From positions 930,001-994,000 of the forward strand of contig NC_088942.1 in NCBI RefSeq assembly GCF_033473495.1: a stretch of 64,000 nucleotides of DNA, in the 5' to 3' direction. Below are positions 40,547 through 54,960 of the stretch, piece by piece. Under the pieces are notes generated by a model that was given only the letters and a program-made list of their open reading frames with translations, was not told the origin of the DNA and searched no databases. The position numbers and the translations under genes are program-made. This DNA is from Cercospora beticola (Eukaryota > Ascomycota > Dothideomycetes > Mycosphaerellales > Mycosphaerellaceae). Numbering within the stretch: the stretch's first letter is position 1; each line of letters begins with the position of its first letter.

Positions 40547-43500
40547 ATACTCCTACTTAGGCTAGATAGTTTTCTATCTATATTCCTATATTTAAATCTA
40601 TCTCTAAATTATAATAGGTTATTAGGTACTATAGTTATATAGTTAGAGCTATATACCTAATCTATCTTAGTTTAACTCCTTAGCCTAGTATCGTATATAC
40701 TATAGTAACGTTAATACTAGAGTATATACCTTTTATTTCTTCTCTAGACTTTTCTCTTTTTAGACTATATATAGATTCCTAGATCCTAATTACTTATTAT
40801 ATATAGTAAGCTACTTCTCCTATAGTATAACTCCTAGGCTTAGTTTTATATATACTATAATATCTCTAATATTATAGTATATATCTTTTATTAATTATCC
40901 TAAGGTCTAGAGTTTAATCTATAGTTAGAGTATAAATCTTTTACCTTTCTCTATATAAGCTAGAGTTATCTTATAAACTCCTAAAACTATAGCCTATTCT
41001 TTAGTTTAGTTAGGCTATTAGTAACTATCTCTTTTATTAGAATATATTCTACTATAACCTTCCTCTACTACTAGAGATATCTAATATAGTTATATATAAT
41101 ATTAATATATTTAGATCTCTTATAGATATATATATTCTTAATAAGAGTTAAAGCTACCTAATTATTTCTTATAATTTATACTAGCTTTAGTTCTCTTACT
41201 ATATTAGGATATACTTTTATAGTTAGTTAGAATAGGTATTCTTCTACTAACTCTATATAGTCTATCTCTCTTAAAAGTACTACTAGGAACTAAGATTACT
41301 TTATATATATATTTATAGCTATATACTTAGCTTCTATTATTAATATTATAATAGACTTTTACTTTCTACTTATCTAAGAAACTAGAGCTCTATAAAGGAA
41401 GAAGATACTCCTAAGGATTAAGACTCTATCTACTTTATCTATTATATAGTTAGAGTCTAAATATCCTATTAGGCTTCCTCTATTTCTTCTAAATATTAGT
41501 TCTAAGTCTTAGAATAACCTTAGGTATCTTACTAGTTTCTTTAGAGCTTATATATATCTCTTAGTTAGGTCTAAGATATATAAGCTTAACCTTCTAAGAG
41601 AGAAAGTAATATCTAGTCTTATTATAACTATAGGCTATATCTAGGTACTAGTTTAGCTTTAGTACTCTATCTTATTCTCTCTCTTATTATATAAGCCTAT
41701 TAGTTTTAGACTATTATAACTATCTATTAGTAAGAGAGTTAGGTTAGCTATCTCCTTAGTTATTCCTAGCTTTATAAGATTCTTCTAGATAAAGTATTCT
41801 TAATTAAGCTTTAAAGTTCTAGCTTATCTATCTCTTATTAACTTTATTCTAAGGATTTTCTCTAGTTCTCTAAGATCTTTAATCTTAAATATCTTATCTA
41901 GCTATTCCTTAAACTAAAGTATATCTTCTAGCTTTAGTACTATAATTAGAATATTATCTATATAAGTTAGGATTAGAATATTCCTTTCCTAGTAGATAAG
42001 AAGATATAGGTCTACTTCTAATTATATAAACCTAATCTATTTTAACTTCGAGATATAGAGTTTATTCTAGTCTCTTACTACTTACTTTAGTCTATATAAG
42101 CTTCTTAGGATTTATAGGACTATATTAGATAGAATCTTAACTCCTAGTAGTAGAATTATAAAGATTTCTTTTTAAAGTTTGCTCTTAGTAAATATATTAT
42201 TTATATCTACTTAGTAGAGTTCTAGATCCTTCTTATAAACTATAGCTATAAATACTCTTAAGATATTATACTTAACTATTAGTATAAAGGTCTCTTAGAA
42301 ATTAACTCTAAACTTCTAAGAGAAACTTCTTATAACTAGTCTTACTTTAAACTTCTTAATAGCTCTACTAATTAATCTCTTTATATTAAATACCTACTTA
42401 GATATAATAAAGTTTGCTCCTTTAGATAGAATAACCTTTATCTAAGTATTATTACTTCTTAATATAGTTAGTTTCTTTTAGACTATATTCTCCTATATAT
42501 ATCTCTATTTAGAATTCTAAATTACCTCTTTATAGGACTTTAGAATAGGTATCTCTTATCTCTATATAGAGACTTAAGGAGTAATTACTATAAATATAGA
42601 CTCCTAAACCTCTAATAGAGCTTCCTAAATCTACTTCTATTCTTAGCTTTAGACTTAGCTTAGGAATGCCTTATAATACTTAGTACTAGGCTTCTCCTTC
42701 TATCTATATTCTCTCTATCTCTTCTAAAGTACTTATCTTATTACTATACTATAAGCTTTTAGCTCTAGGCCTAGTTCTTTATCTAAGATAGATCTTCTTC
42801 TTTTTTAGCTATAGGTTTAGTTTTAGTTCCTCTTCTAATTTCTATTTCCTTATAGGTCCTACTATATAATATTTAATTCTTTTACTTTAGAATATAGTCT
42901 CCTACTAGTACTAGAACTAGCTTATCTATTAACTTCCTAGCTTAGCTTAGATAGTTTAGTAGTTCTACTTTTCTTCTACTAGAGTTATAGTTCTCTAGAG
43001 TTTTCTTCTTCTAGATTCTCTATCCTCTAGTACTCCTTCTTATTCTTTAGTAGAGGTAGTAACTATATAAAGAGTATTTAGCTAGGACCTATAGGTTTAG
43101 TTACTATAGCTATAGATATAGTAGCTATAGAAGATATAACTACTATTAGCTTCTTTAGAGGTCTACTAACTAGGTTTCTAATAGGTATACTACTTATTTA
43201 ATTAAGCTTAGGAATATTTAGCTCTATATCTCCTCCTTTCTTATACTTAAACTAAGTAGTAGTATTATAGGCTTTAATAGCTCTTATATTAGGCTCCTAG
43301 AAGAGCTATATTTTAGTAGTATTAGGAATATATCTAATAAATATAGTATCTTTACTTCTATTTATTAGTTTATCTAATCTTATCTCTACTAGCTAGGACT
43401 TAGGATCTATATAGACTACTACTTTATAACTCTAAACTCTAAAATATAATACTAAGAGTTAAATACCTAAAAAGACTTTCTTAGGTAATACTTTAAATCT

Positions 43501-44663
43501 ATTAATTTCTAGGCTATTAGGAAAGGAATTTCTAATAACTATATAGGCTACTAAGGCTTCTAGCTAGAATTTAATAGGTATATAGGTATCTTCTAGTATT
43601 GCTCTTATATAGTCTTTAGAGGTTTAGATTAACCTCTTAACTACTCTATTCTAGATAGAGTTATATACTTTAGTTATATAGAAGGAAATTCTATATTCCT
43701 TTTCCTACTACTTTAGTATAGTAAGAAGCTCTCTTACTCTATTACTTCTTATAATCTAGAGAGAGTTTCCTAATTATAGCTTAGCTTTTATTTTCTAGTC
43801 TTTAAGGATACTTAGTATATCTTCTCTAGACTTTATTAGGAAAGTCTATTTCTTTCTTAAGAAGTTATTAATAATCTTAAGCTACTATTTATATCCTAAT
43901 CTTAAGATAAGTAAAGAACTATAGATATTAATAGAAACTAGAAATAACTTTTAGAGTTTCCTTTTAGTTTCTTTCTCTCTATATTTCTTTATCTTTACTA
44001 AGGAATATACTCTATAAGGTTAGTATTCCTTTAGAATAGGAATTTAAGCCTTTAAGTTAGATACTTTATATAGGTTTCTAAGAAGACTCTTTCTAAAATA
44101 TATAAGTCTTCTATACTAAAGCTTCTACTACTTCTAGATCTTTTCTTAGGCTTTAAAGGTATAGGCTTTATTCTCTTATTTTTAATTAAAGTATAATATT
44201 ATAAGCTCCTATAATATATTATTAATCTCCTTAATTTATAGTACTCCTTCTAATAGTTTTATCTAGATAACTAGTTTCTTAGATAATAAAATAAGTATAA
44301 ATTTTAGTAGTTAAATACTATACTACTAGCTAAATTAGCTCTAAGAAATAAGATTTACTCCTAGACTAGATATAAAGAGAATATTCTTAAAGATAATCTA
44401 TTTTCCTCTTTTCTTATCTATTACTATATTTCCTATATATATAGCTATTAGATAGCTATCTCTAACTTTAATCTACTTTTTCCTCTAAAGAGGTTTTAGT
44501 TCTCTAAAAAGTAATTCTTAGTTAGTTATATATAATAAAGTATAGAAGTTAAGTAGCTATCTTAATAGTATATACTTACCTTTTACTTCTATAGTTAAGT
44601 ATATAACTTTATTAATATTATTATCCTCTAATAGGAATTAAGATACTTTAGATACTATAGAAG

Positions 44664-44854
44664 TATAGATAGGCTCCTCTATAGAGAGTATTCGATTAAG
44701 TATTAAAGTCGATATAATAAAGATATCTAATTCTATAGAAGATAGCGAACGAGCTAGCTCTATATACTACTACTAGAATAGAATATCTATATTCTAGTAG
44801 TTAGAGCTTAAGCTAGTTTATATAAGGTAGCTACTATACTATACTAATCTAATA
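44664..44854 (-). repeat. Copia-1 3' LTR
   Basis: 191 bp; differs from the right LTR only by transitions, e.g. CCGATA versus CTAATA at the end. Confidence 0.85.
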
Positions 44855-47800
44855 CTAGTAATCTCTCTTTTCTTATATAAACTCGCCTAAAAACGTAATA
44901 AAATAATATCTCTAATAGTTAATAGCCTTTCTCTAGCTTATAATTAGCTAGTAGCTACTTCTCTATTCTAAATCGTTTTTAATTTACCGAATTCGAATCG
45001 CCTTACCGAGTTAATTTATCTCTTAACCTATCCTTAGATACTATATAATATCGTTCCTTAATTAATAAGCGTCGTTAATACCTTATTCGGTATTAATTTA
45101 GTTATAGCGTCGGTAGAGTTAGTAGTACTATCGATCTAGCGTACTTTATAAACCTCTCTTATCTCGTATATCTATCTTAATACTATAATATCGATTATTA
45201 AGCGTTTCTCCTTAGTAGTACCTAGCTTAACTATATATTCGTAAAGCGAGAGTAAGTCGGTATAGACGATTAATAGTAATACTAGCTTATTTAGTCGCTA
45301 GAGGATAATAGATAGAGTAGTATTAATACTAAACGCTATATTAATACTATAGCTTAAAGCGTATATCTCCGATACGAGGACTAAGCGTATTATACGTTTA
45401 CTCTTAGTTAAGCTCTAATAGACGATATTACTAGTAAGAGTAAAGAAAGTAGTAGCTATTAATTCTATACTAATAATAATTAGATAACCGATTTATAACG
45501 AGAAGTCCTTATTATTAGCGAATAAGCTATTAACGAAGATATATAATACTATTAAATTAAGGTTTAGTAGTTTATATATTAATCTATAGTTAAGGTTATT
45601 TATTTGCTATTAGATTCGCTTATTAAGGGCCTTAATATCGTTAGAGGTTAGTGCCTTAGATTAAGCTACTACTAAGAGGTTAAAAGTAGCTTCTAGTTAA
45701 TATATAGACGCTAGGTAGGCGCCTCGTATACGCTATACTATATAGCTATTAGTATCGTAGATAAGGCTTAGTTATTTATCTTAGCCTTTTAGTATAATAC
45801 GAATAGTTCCGGTAGTACTTAGCGATATAGTATATCTATTAAAGGTTAGAGGCGTATCGGCTATTAGTCGTTCCTTAGGCTTACTAGTAAATACGAGATA
45901 TTTAGCCTCTATATACTAGAACTCTTAGTTAGTAAGGATTAGCGTATTATCGGTTTATATTCTAACGATTCTAGTTCTAGGTAATTCCGAGGTAGTAATT
46001 AGTAAGTATAGATTAAACGAGCTAGTTACTATATAGAGTTTGTCCTTATAGTAGTTACTATACGTATTAAACTAATATATACCTAATTCTACTAGTCTAT
46101 AGAGTAGTAGGATAACTCTTATAATTATACCGTAGTAGTTATACTCTAGTTCCTTAGGTAGTAACGCTAGAACGACTCGGTTTAGTTTAGTAGTTAACTA
46201 TATATACGCTTAGCTAATATCGTATAATTCTAGAGTAAATCTAAGTTTAATTAGAGTCGTAGCGAGGTTAATAATAACTCGCTATAATACTCGCTAGATT
46301 ATCGGTAACTATATTAGAATCGTTTCCTTATTATAGTCGTTATATCCTTAAATAATAAGCCTTAATTTCTCGTAGAGTTATCCGTTACTCTGCTTCTTAA
46401 CTTTATAGACTATATATAATTTAAATAGTCGGTAGTTACTATACTTCTAGTAGTCGTAAGGTTTAAATACGATAACTCGGTTAATTAGTCCTTTAATCTC
46501 TACTTTAGTTAATACCTTAAATAGATAGCCTAGTTCTATAATAACCTTAGTAGCTCTTAGTTTAATTAATTCGTCTATAGTACGCTATTTCTTAGTATTA
46601 ACTATAGTAGTCGCTTCTACTAGTATTAGTTTTAGTTTATTCTTTAATCCTTTTAGCCTTCTACGTTTCCGAGGTACTATCGGAGGTTCTAGCTTATAGT
46701 TACTATCGTTATTAGTAGGTTCTAGTTAATTAGGTTCTAGTTTACTAGCCTCTATATTATCGTTACTATTACTTAGGTATAGCTTAACTAAGGTAATCCT
46801 AAATTAGGTTAGTCTACTAGATAACTCTATAGTATAGTCTTCGTTCTTAATACGGTTTAGTAGGTAAGAGCTAGTCTATTAACCTAATTTACGCTAAACG
46901 AGTACCTTATTCTCTAGTAGTAGTTTCTTTACTACGAGTAAATTAGAGCTATTACGAGTATTTAGAGTATTATAGATTAAACGTTCTAATTAAAGGCGTT
47001 TAAGTTTAGCTATAGCCTTATAGATAGCGAGAGCTCGTTATTTAATATCCGGCGTTAGTATACTTATTAATAGTAGTCGTAGATAGGCACCGAATACTAG
47101 TAAGGTTAGTACTAAACCTCGAGGGCTAGTAGTATTATTAATAGCCTTAATAGCTATTTATAATACTATATCGTTCGGAAGGTTAGTTTCTACTTTAATA
47201 ATATCGAATACTCGTCGTAGTAGTATATAGTATCGTTCGACCTTACTAATACTATTATATACCTCTATAGGTACCTCTTTAGTAGTAATATCTATAGCCG
47301 CTATATACTACTAGAATTCGTCCGTATAGAAGTTAGTACTAGTATCGTAGATAATACGTTCTAGTAGCCTTTAATAGACGTTAATCTAGTAGGTACGTAA
47401 GGCATTCTAAACTACCTTAGTAGTTATATTAGGTAGGAATCGTATAGCTTAGAAAGTAGTAGCTATATTAACGACGTATAGAACTAGTCGTTTAGGCTAT
47501 CCGAGGTATATAATATTAATAATAACCTCCGTATTAAAGTTAATATTATCGTTATAGAGAGTAAATTTAAATCGCCTAGGTACTTATCTATAGAATTAGT
47601 ATAACCTATAGTACTTAGTAATACGCTAGAGAGTATACTTATCGTATTTAGTACTAATTCGGTCTAGTATAGCGGCTAGCTTATTAATAGAGAGGTAGCC
47701 GAATTGGCGGTATAGCGTTCTTAACTCGCTCTTAGAGAGGTTATATATAGCTAGGTAGGTATATTCGTCGAGTAATAGCTAAGAGTAACTCTATTTACGA

Positions 47801-50196
47801 ATAATAGATATAGTAACCTTATATTCGCCTTAGATTAGTAGGTTCTTCTAGTTATTAAGTATAATATTAAGCTTATCTATATCTTATATATACTAGAGGA
47901 ACGGTATATCGGTTAGAATAGCCTCGAACTAAATATCTCCGAATAGTATTAGTACGACGATAGATCCTAAGAAGGAGGTATTACTAGCTTCGAATTTAAT
48001 ATAGTAAGTATCTTATATCGACTAGTTTAGCTAGATATTAGGCCTTAATCGCTATAGAGCCTTAACCTAATTAATTCTAGTAGTAGATACCTCGGAGGCT
48101 CTAGTATTAGGTAAGATACCTTAGAATATAGCGCTCGAATAGCGATTAGCTATAAAGATCTACTTAATTAGAACTATAGTAGATAGCTTAGTAAATAGAT
48201 CGTATAGGATAAAGGTATAATAGGTAGAATTATCTAATAGCGCTAAAAGTATTATTTTCGCTATCTCTAGTATAATAGTACTAAACTCTATAAGGAATTA
48301 TTAGCTATCTAATTAGTTAGAATCGTCGTCGCTATTAGGTAATCCTTTGCCTTTATAATTAAGGAGATACTAGCGGTATACTTAATTATCCTTAGTAAAC
48401 CGTTCTCGTACCTTATTACGTTCTTAGTATATATAATTACTTAACTAATAACCTAGTTTATTATAGACAAAGCACTTCTTCTATAGTTATTATTACTAGT
48501 AGTTATTCTATTATCTTCGGTTACTATAAGAGTTACTAGTATTCCTTCTATATTACCTATCGGTAATAAACTAGTTAGACGATTATATTTTATTAATATT
48601 TAACTAGGTAGTAATAGACGTTCGTATAGCGGTAACTAGAGCCTCTAATAACTCGTAGTTACCTAGTAATACTACTTAATACTCCGGCCTATCTTAGTAA
48701 GTAAGGATAAGCTAGTTTATTACGTTAGTATTATACTAGAGTAAGATTAGTAGTCTAGGCTTAATAGTTATTAGGTTATTATATATAGTTTAGAAATATT
48801 AAATTAGCGGCTTATTAGAGTTATCGTAGCAAACCTTAGTTAGAGTAGTATTACGCTATTCCGATTAGTATTCTAGCTTTAAGTTACGCGTTTCGAAGGT
48901 ATCTTAAATTAGGTAGTATACTTAGTTAAAAGTTATAGAGGTAGGTATAATTTGTCGTTCCTATACCTCCTCTACTCTTCTAGTTAGTATAGTATATATA
49001 ATATCCTTCCGGCTTAATAGTAGTATCCTTAATTAGTCGTAGCGTTTATTAAACCGAATTAGGTAGGTTACTAGTATCTCGTATTTAGCTCCGGAGTACT
49101 TCTTCTAATTAGTATAGAGCTTATTAAGGTTCGTAGTAGCCTTGCCTTTATTAAACTCTAGAAATATAGTAGTTTGTCTTATTTAATTACTAGTAGGGTT
49201 TTAGTTCTAGCTAGAGTATTCGTTCTAAGAGGTATAGGTAGGCGTACGACTAGAGTTGCTAGTTAGTAGTAGAATTAGTTCTTAACTACTAATAACCGGT
49301 TATTCCGGTAGGTTCTTAGAGTTAATCGTATCGCCGCTTACTAGTAGTACTAGTATCGCCGTCGTCGCTAGCCTTAGTACTAGTAAACTAGTCGCTTATC
49401 TCGAGGCTAATTACTCCTCGTATTAGCGAGACTATTATAGTTTAGTAGCTCGCTAAGAGCTATAAATTAATCGTTTATAAAAGCTAAGAGTATTACGTTA
49501 TCGCTTTACCTCGTCTTCTAGCTAGAGTTAGTATTCTTCTAGTTCTAGCGCCTATCTAATACGTATTACTAGAGTTTGTTTAGTAATTAAAACGAGAACT
49601 CCTCGGTAGCGTAGTATATTAATTAGTTCGCGGAGTAATCGCCTATTAGTTACCTCCTATTACTTGCTAGTAAGGCAGCTAAAGGTATCTACGGCTTCTT
49701 TAAATAGCGCTCTATTATAATAAAAGGTAAGGTTATTAAGGAAGCGTACGATCTAATTATAGATAACTTCCGGCGTCGCTTAATTATCTAGTTCGGTATA
49801 CTTCTAGTTACTAGTATCGATTAAATCGCTAAACTTCTATAGCTTCTCTAGTAGTTCTAATATTATCGTAGTATCGTTATTACTACGTACGTATATATAG
49901 TATAGTAGTAGCTACTCGGAGGTCCTAACGATACTATACGTAGGTAATTCTCTTTTATATAGTTAATACTTTATACTATAGATATTAAATTAATCTAAAG
50001 AACGTAGGTTTTAGCGTCCCTTTTAGTAGCTATACGACTAAGATACTATACTAGTCGTAGTTTTGCTAAGAATTAGCCGTAATTAGAGGTTAATTAAGGT
50101 CCTAACGATACTATACGTAGGTTTAATCTCTTCCTAATTACGCTCTTCTAGCTAGCTAATTTGCGTAAGAATTAATAAAGACCTTATACTAATTAG

Positions 50197-50387
50197 TATA
50201 GGTAGGCTCCTCTATAGAGAGTATTCGATTAAGTATTAAAGTCGATATAATAAAGATATCTAATTCTATAGAAGGTAGCGAACGAGCTAGCTCTATATAC
50301 TACTACTAGAACGGAATATCTATATTCTAGTAGTTAGAGCTTAAGCTAGTTTATACGAGATAGCTACTATACTATACTAATCCGATA
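50197..50387 (-). repeat. Copia-1 5' LTR
   Basis: 191 bp; matches 44664-44854 and, inverted, the solo LTR at 39154-39344. Confidence 0.85.
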
Positions 50388-51949
50388 AGAAGGCTCTATA
50401 TTTTCTTAGATAGTATATACTTTCTTAGAAAACTTCCTTAAGGTTTATCTCTTCTTAAAAGATTAGACTTTTAAGTTAAGTTTCTTTACTATTTCTTTTA
50501 ATACTTCTCTATCTAGTAAAGATCTCCTTCTAAATATACTTTCTCTAAGTAGTATTCTTCTCTTCTCTACTCTACTAGCCTATTTTAAGTTAATAGTTCT
50601 CTTAGCTTTATTAAGATATAGATACTTAGTAATACTTCTAAAATACTCCTTCTTATAGAAGTAGTATTTTAGCTTTATACTTTAGATCTCTCTTTCTTTA
50701 GTAAATATTACTATTTCTTATAACTAGTATCTATACTATATTAACTCCTCTACTTTAAAGAGTTAGAAGATTTCTTTAGAGTCTAAGTTCTTCTAAGCTT
50801 AGATAGTCTACCTTATACTCTTATACTTAGCTAGAAGTATAAAGAGTAGATACTTAATTCTTATATTAGGAGTCTTATAGTATAACTCTCTCTAGTTAAT
50901 CTCTATAATTCTTCTTCTAAGATTACTAAAATAGATCTATAATTCCCTAATTATATCTTTTAGTTCTATTTTAAAAGTTATAAATTCTTAGATAATAGCT
51001 ATTATATATACTTATTAGACTTTACTATATTTTATATATAGCTTTATCTAGATATTATATACTCTTATCTTATCTATTACCTTATCTTAGTTATCTATAT
51101 AAAGACTTTCTATTAGAATATAGATTGTCTTTATATTATTCTTCTACTATTTTAAGCTAAACTCTAAAAATATAGTGCCTTTCCCTTTACTTAATAAAGC
51201 TTTAGATACTTTAGCTTTAGCTAGAGTAGGTACTAATAATCTCTTTAAGTCTAAGATTATCTAGAAGATTTCTTTTTCTCTAAGTATATTCTCCTATAGC
51301 TTAAACTATAGTCTCTAGTTCTCCTTTATTAGAATTAGTATTCTCCTTCTATTTAATTTACTTATTAAATCTATTTCTATAAAATTAAATAAATAAATCT
51401 AAACTCTAGAAATATAAGCTCTTTTAATCTAATTAGTAGCTTCTAGATTTCTACTTTTTCTAGTTACTAATACTCTTCTTTCTTAGCTAAGGTATCTAAG
51501 GACTTTTCTCTCTTATAGAAGTTAGTTAGGTTCTTAGATAGAGAACTTCTAAAAGATCTACTTTCTTAGAAGAGTACTACTAGCTAGTTCTAAGGTATTA
51601 GTAGTACTTAGTACTTAGGCCTAGTCTTATCTACTTAGGTACTATAGTCTAAAGCTAATTCTTTCCTTTTTATACTTCTTTAGTATACCTCTCTTTTAAA
51701 GTAGAGTATATCTTACTAGGCTTTTCTTTATCTTACCTACTCTTTAGAGACTTCTAGCTTATAACTAGAATCTTCTAAAGCTTTAAAGTAGTATAGATAG
51801 AATATACCTCTAGTCTCTCTTATACTCTTTTCCTACTTCTCTATCTAGTTAATACTATAGGTTCTATAAGAGGTAATACGTATTACTTTAAGAATAAGGA
51901 AGCTAACTCTTTCTACTTAGAGCCTCTCTATAAACCCGAGCTTATAACC

Positions 51950-52177
51950 TATTAAAATTATATTCTTATAGATACTCGTTAGATAGGTATAATATAGTAG
52001 AAGTAGAGATAATAAGTAGGAACTAACCGAGTTAATTATATTAGTTAGTTATAAGTTATATCTTACTTCTAAGATAGGTATTAGCTAGGTTATATAACCT
52101 AGTATTATATAACCTATATTACCTAATCCTAATCTTTAAAGTATCTCTTAGAATATCTAACTAGACTATACTTTCTA
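51950..52177 (-). repeat. Copia-2 copy B 5' LTR
   Basis: 228 bp, pairs with 40319-40546 across the nested Copia-1 element. Confidence 0.85.
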
Positions 52178-52861
52178 CTAACTTCCTTCGTTTATATACG
52201 TTCTATATACTTTTATTCTATACTAAGTATAAGTAGTACTAGCTATTATACCTTAATATCTAATAAGCTATACCTCTCGAGCTATATACTCCTAGCTCTT
52301 ATAACTATTTCCTCTCTCTAATAGAGCTATCTTAGCTCGTAGAGGAGACTATATATTTCTATTATCTTAGTATAGTATCTAGTACGTTCGTACTACTTCT
52401 TATATACGTAAATATTAAGTCGAGCTTTAGTTCGTAGCTAGTTACTATATAGTAACTCTCTATAGTAATAGGCTTATTAATAGTACGTACTATCGGCGCT
52501 CGTACTATAAGGCGCTAGTATACTATAAATTTATTATATACTCTTTATATATTTTCTCTATTAACTATCTATATTTAGTAAGCTCTTCGTATCCGACTTA
52601 TACTATATACTTAACTATCTAGTACTACTCTCGTACGCGACCTATAAGTAATATACCTTCTAGGAGAGCTACTACTACTTCTACTACTCTAGCTACTAAC
52701 TATTTTCTTTATATAGTAGACGACCTACTAAAAGTAAAGGACGACGACTACTAGTATTACCTCCTATACCTCGTAGACTATAAGTCGCGTAGTTCGTATA
52801 TATATCGTATACTTCGAGTCTACTAACTTCTTATATCTAGCTATCGAGCTATACTATAATA
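52178..52861. other. unassigned RIP-mutated sequence
   Basis: Lies between Copia-2 and repeat copy 2. Frames are partly open but no family motif could be read. It may belong to the gypsy relic to its right. Confidence 0.4.
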
Positions 52862-54094
52862 GATAGATAATTCTTATACGCTAGTCTACCTCTTTTAAAT
52901 AGAGTAAGTAGTACGCTCTATATATTTCGTAGGTAGAAAAGCTCTCGTACTAGTACTCTAGCAGAAAAACCTCCTTATATCCTTATATTTTATAGTAAGC
53001 TCTATATAGCCTATCGCTTCTATAGTTCTTAGTTCTCTTTAGGATAATTTGTATTATCTTAATAGTTTAGTTCCTTTGTAATATAGTTCTCCTTAGTTAT
53101 TTCTTATATTATTAGTACTTAAGAGCCTAATCCTCTTGCTTACTAGCTTAGAGACTTAAGCCTATATATATAGTCTTAGTCCCTACGCTAGTATCTATAT
53201 TAATCTTATATCTAACTCTTTCTTACTAGTCTATAGTAGGAGCCCTCTCTAATATTAAGATCCTACTCTAAACTTTCTGCCTTACTTAGTATCTAAGTTA
53301 TATAACCTATATTTATAGAAATTATATTAAGTAGTAGTACTCTAAACTAGCTCTTCCGTTATAGGTAGCTTTAAGTATAGAATAAGAGTTGCTTTTATTA
53401 GATACTCTGCCTTTAGAGTTAGTTATAAGATATCTAGAAGAGCTAGACCTTAGATAAATATCTCTATTCCTATAGTTCTACTAGTTGTTATATAATTCTG
53501 CTATAGGACCTAGTAAGCAAATAGGCCCTATAGACGGAGTTCCTAATCTCTTAGAATAAGTAGTTAAACCTAGTAGTACTAGAGGTATATACTAGTATAT
53601 AGAGGTATGTCCTCCTTTCTCTCTAGGATACTTTCTAAGAGGTTTCTAGGCCTCTTATTTAGCTTATTATCCTACCTTCTATCTAGACTAGGACGTTTTC
53701 CTTATAGTTTTAGCTACTTTGTCCTATACTCCTCTCTACTCTTTCTGCTTTACTTTAAAGCTTTAATTATAGTATACTCCTTCCTTCTCTTTAGCTTATT
53801 TTAGTACTAGGTTACTACTCTAGCTCCTAAGCCTAGAATAGAATTTACTATCTAGAGATTCTAGTCTAGTCTCTTAGTACTAGGTCTTATATTAGTTCTA
53901 GCTACGCTAGCTCTAGTTTATAGTATTCGTTAGAGTTCGCCTAGTATACGCTTCTATAGATTTCTAGACTTTTTTTTTTGTCGCTTTCTTTCTACCTCTA
54001 TAGGTATCTAGCCGCCCTATACTTTGCTAGTATAGCCGAAGCTATCTATTTCTACCTACGACTACGTAGAGGTATATAATAGGACTTCGTAGGC
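52862..54094 (-). mobile_element. 1.23-kb retroposon-like repeat, copy 2
   Basis: Colinear with copy 1 from GATAGATAATTCTTATACG to ACTTCGTAGGC. It keeps a few CA/TG steps (for example GCAGAAAA near 52970), so it is slightly less RIP-damaged than copy 1. The flanks (CTATACTATA left, CTTTATTATA right) are similar but not identical, possibly a decayed target duplication. The short hydrophobic frame inside (53607-53804) is an artefact of T-rich DNA. Confidence 0.75.
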
Positions 54095-54960
54095 CTTTAT
54101 TATATATACTTAAAATAACTAGGTTAATTAGCTAGTATTATATAAGTTCGCTCTAAATAATTATATATTAGAAAGTATAGACGTCTCGGCGTTCTTTATA
54201 GAAACTATATATAATCTATATACTAAATTCGATACGATACTACTACTATTACTACTTTCGCGATAGTAGTAGCTCGACGTCTAGAAGGCTACCGAATTTA
54301 TAGAACGTATATAGTAGATATAATTATAGCTCTATAAGAATATAGTACTAGCCTAAGCGACTTAAGCTAACTATACTAACTACTACTAGGATCTAGTACT
54401 ATAGTACTAGGTCGGCGATATAGTATATATTAGTACTAAGAACTAGAAGACTACTCGGCTAGTAAAGAAACTCGATAATAAGTAGGTAGGCTCTTATCTA
54501 GTATCTACTATACTCGAGAGTACTTATCGACTCGAACTACTACTAACGATAGAAGTCGCTAATACTTTCTATATATCGTTATTAAGAGTAGTAGCTAACG
54601 ACCTATTACTAAGATAGAACTCTCTACTACTACTACCTATAGAGATATAGAAGGAAGATAGAGTTACTAATAAGGAATATATCGTCGAGAAGATTATAGA
54701 TTCTAAATAGCGTATACTACGGAGACGTACTTCTAGAAAAGGTAAGAAATAAAAGCTTTAGTATAAGATTAAGTAGTAAGAGTATAGAAACGATATAATA
54801 TAGGAGCTAGCTAAAGAAGTTATAGAGTACGCTACTATCTCTATTATAGATTTCTACTATAACTATTCTACGAAGTCTAAACCTAATATTATAATTATCT
54901 CTAATAGCTAGATTCTAAACGAGTTTACTCGCTATATAGTATATACTAGAGGGCAACTAT
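54095..54960 (+). mobile_element. Ty3/Gypsy chromovirus fragment: integrase C-terminus plus chromodomain
   Basis: One frame, broken only by RIP-type stops, reads FALNNYI (from 54147), then the GD-V-IS motif of the integrase tail, KLDNK-VG, YRLEL and ANTFYISLLR. From 54675 it continues EYIVEKIIDSK and YKIKW, a chromodomain. This is the 3' end of pol of a fungal chromovirus. The rest of pol is not present upstream; copy 2 of the 1.23-kb repeat abuts it. AGAGGG at 54948-54953 may be a polypurine tract before a lost or altered 3' LTR. Confidence 0.75.

Larger units (their letters stand above)
44664..50387 (-). mobile_element. Copia-1: complete 5.72-kb Ty1/Copia element nested in Copia-2 copy B
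   Basis: 191-bp LTRs at 44664-44854 and 50197-50387 begin TATAGGTAGG (TATAGATAGG in the left copy) and end CCGATA (CTAATA in the left copy). The 5-bp target duplication AGAAG lies at 44659-44663 and 50388-50392. Coding is on the minus strand. Close to the left LTR the copia RNase H end can be read through RIP stops: LIIDI near 45165, WI and then TDAITK at 45093-45111 (family ADAMTK), followed by a GWVKR-like end. The 5' LTR is therefore the right one. CpG-rich compared with Copia-2. All frames are broken. Confidence 0.88.
40319..52177 (-). mobile_element. Copia-2, copy B: full-length Ty1/Copia element, split by a nested insertion
   Basis: Two 228-bp LTRs in the same orientation, 40319-40546 and 51950-52177, start TATTAAAATTATATTC and end CTATACTTTCTA. 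Removing the nested element (44664-50387 and one target copy) leaves about 6.1 kb. Coding direction is minus. The reverse-transcriptase box reads ILILTYIDNILII, equivalent to copia YVDD, with the double-Asp codons at 41953-41958; the second is Asn because of a RIP transition. Integrase and gag remnants lie further right. No matching 5-bp target duplication flanks the LTRs (ACCTC left, CTAAC right), so one end may have rearranged. Non-functional. Confidence 0.8.

Noticed and set aside
53607..53804. 65-codon hydrophobic open frame
   Set aside because: Falls inside the non-coding 1.23-kb repeat; Leu/Ser/Phe richness is what T-rich RIP DNA encodes by chance.
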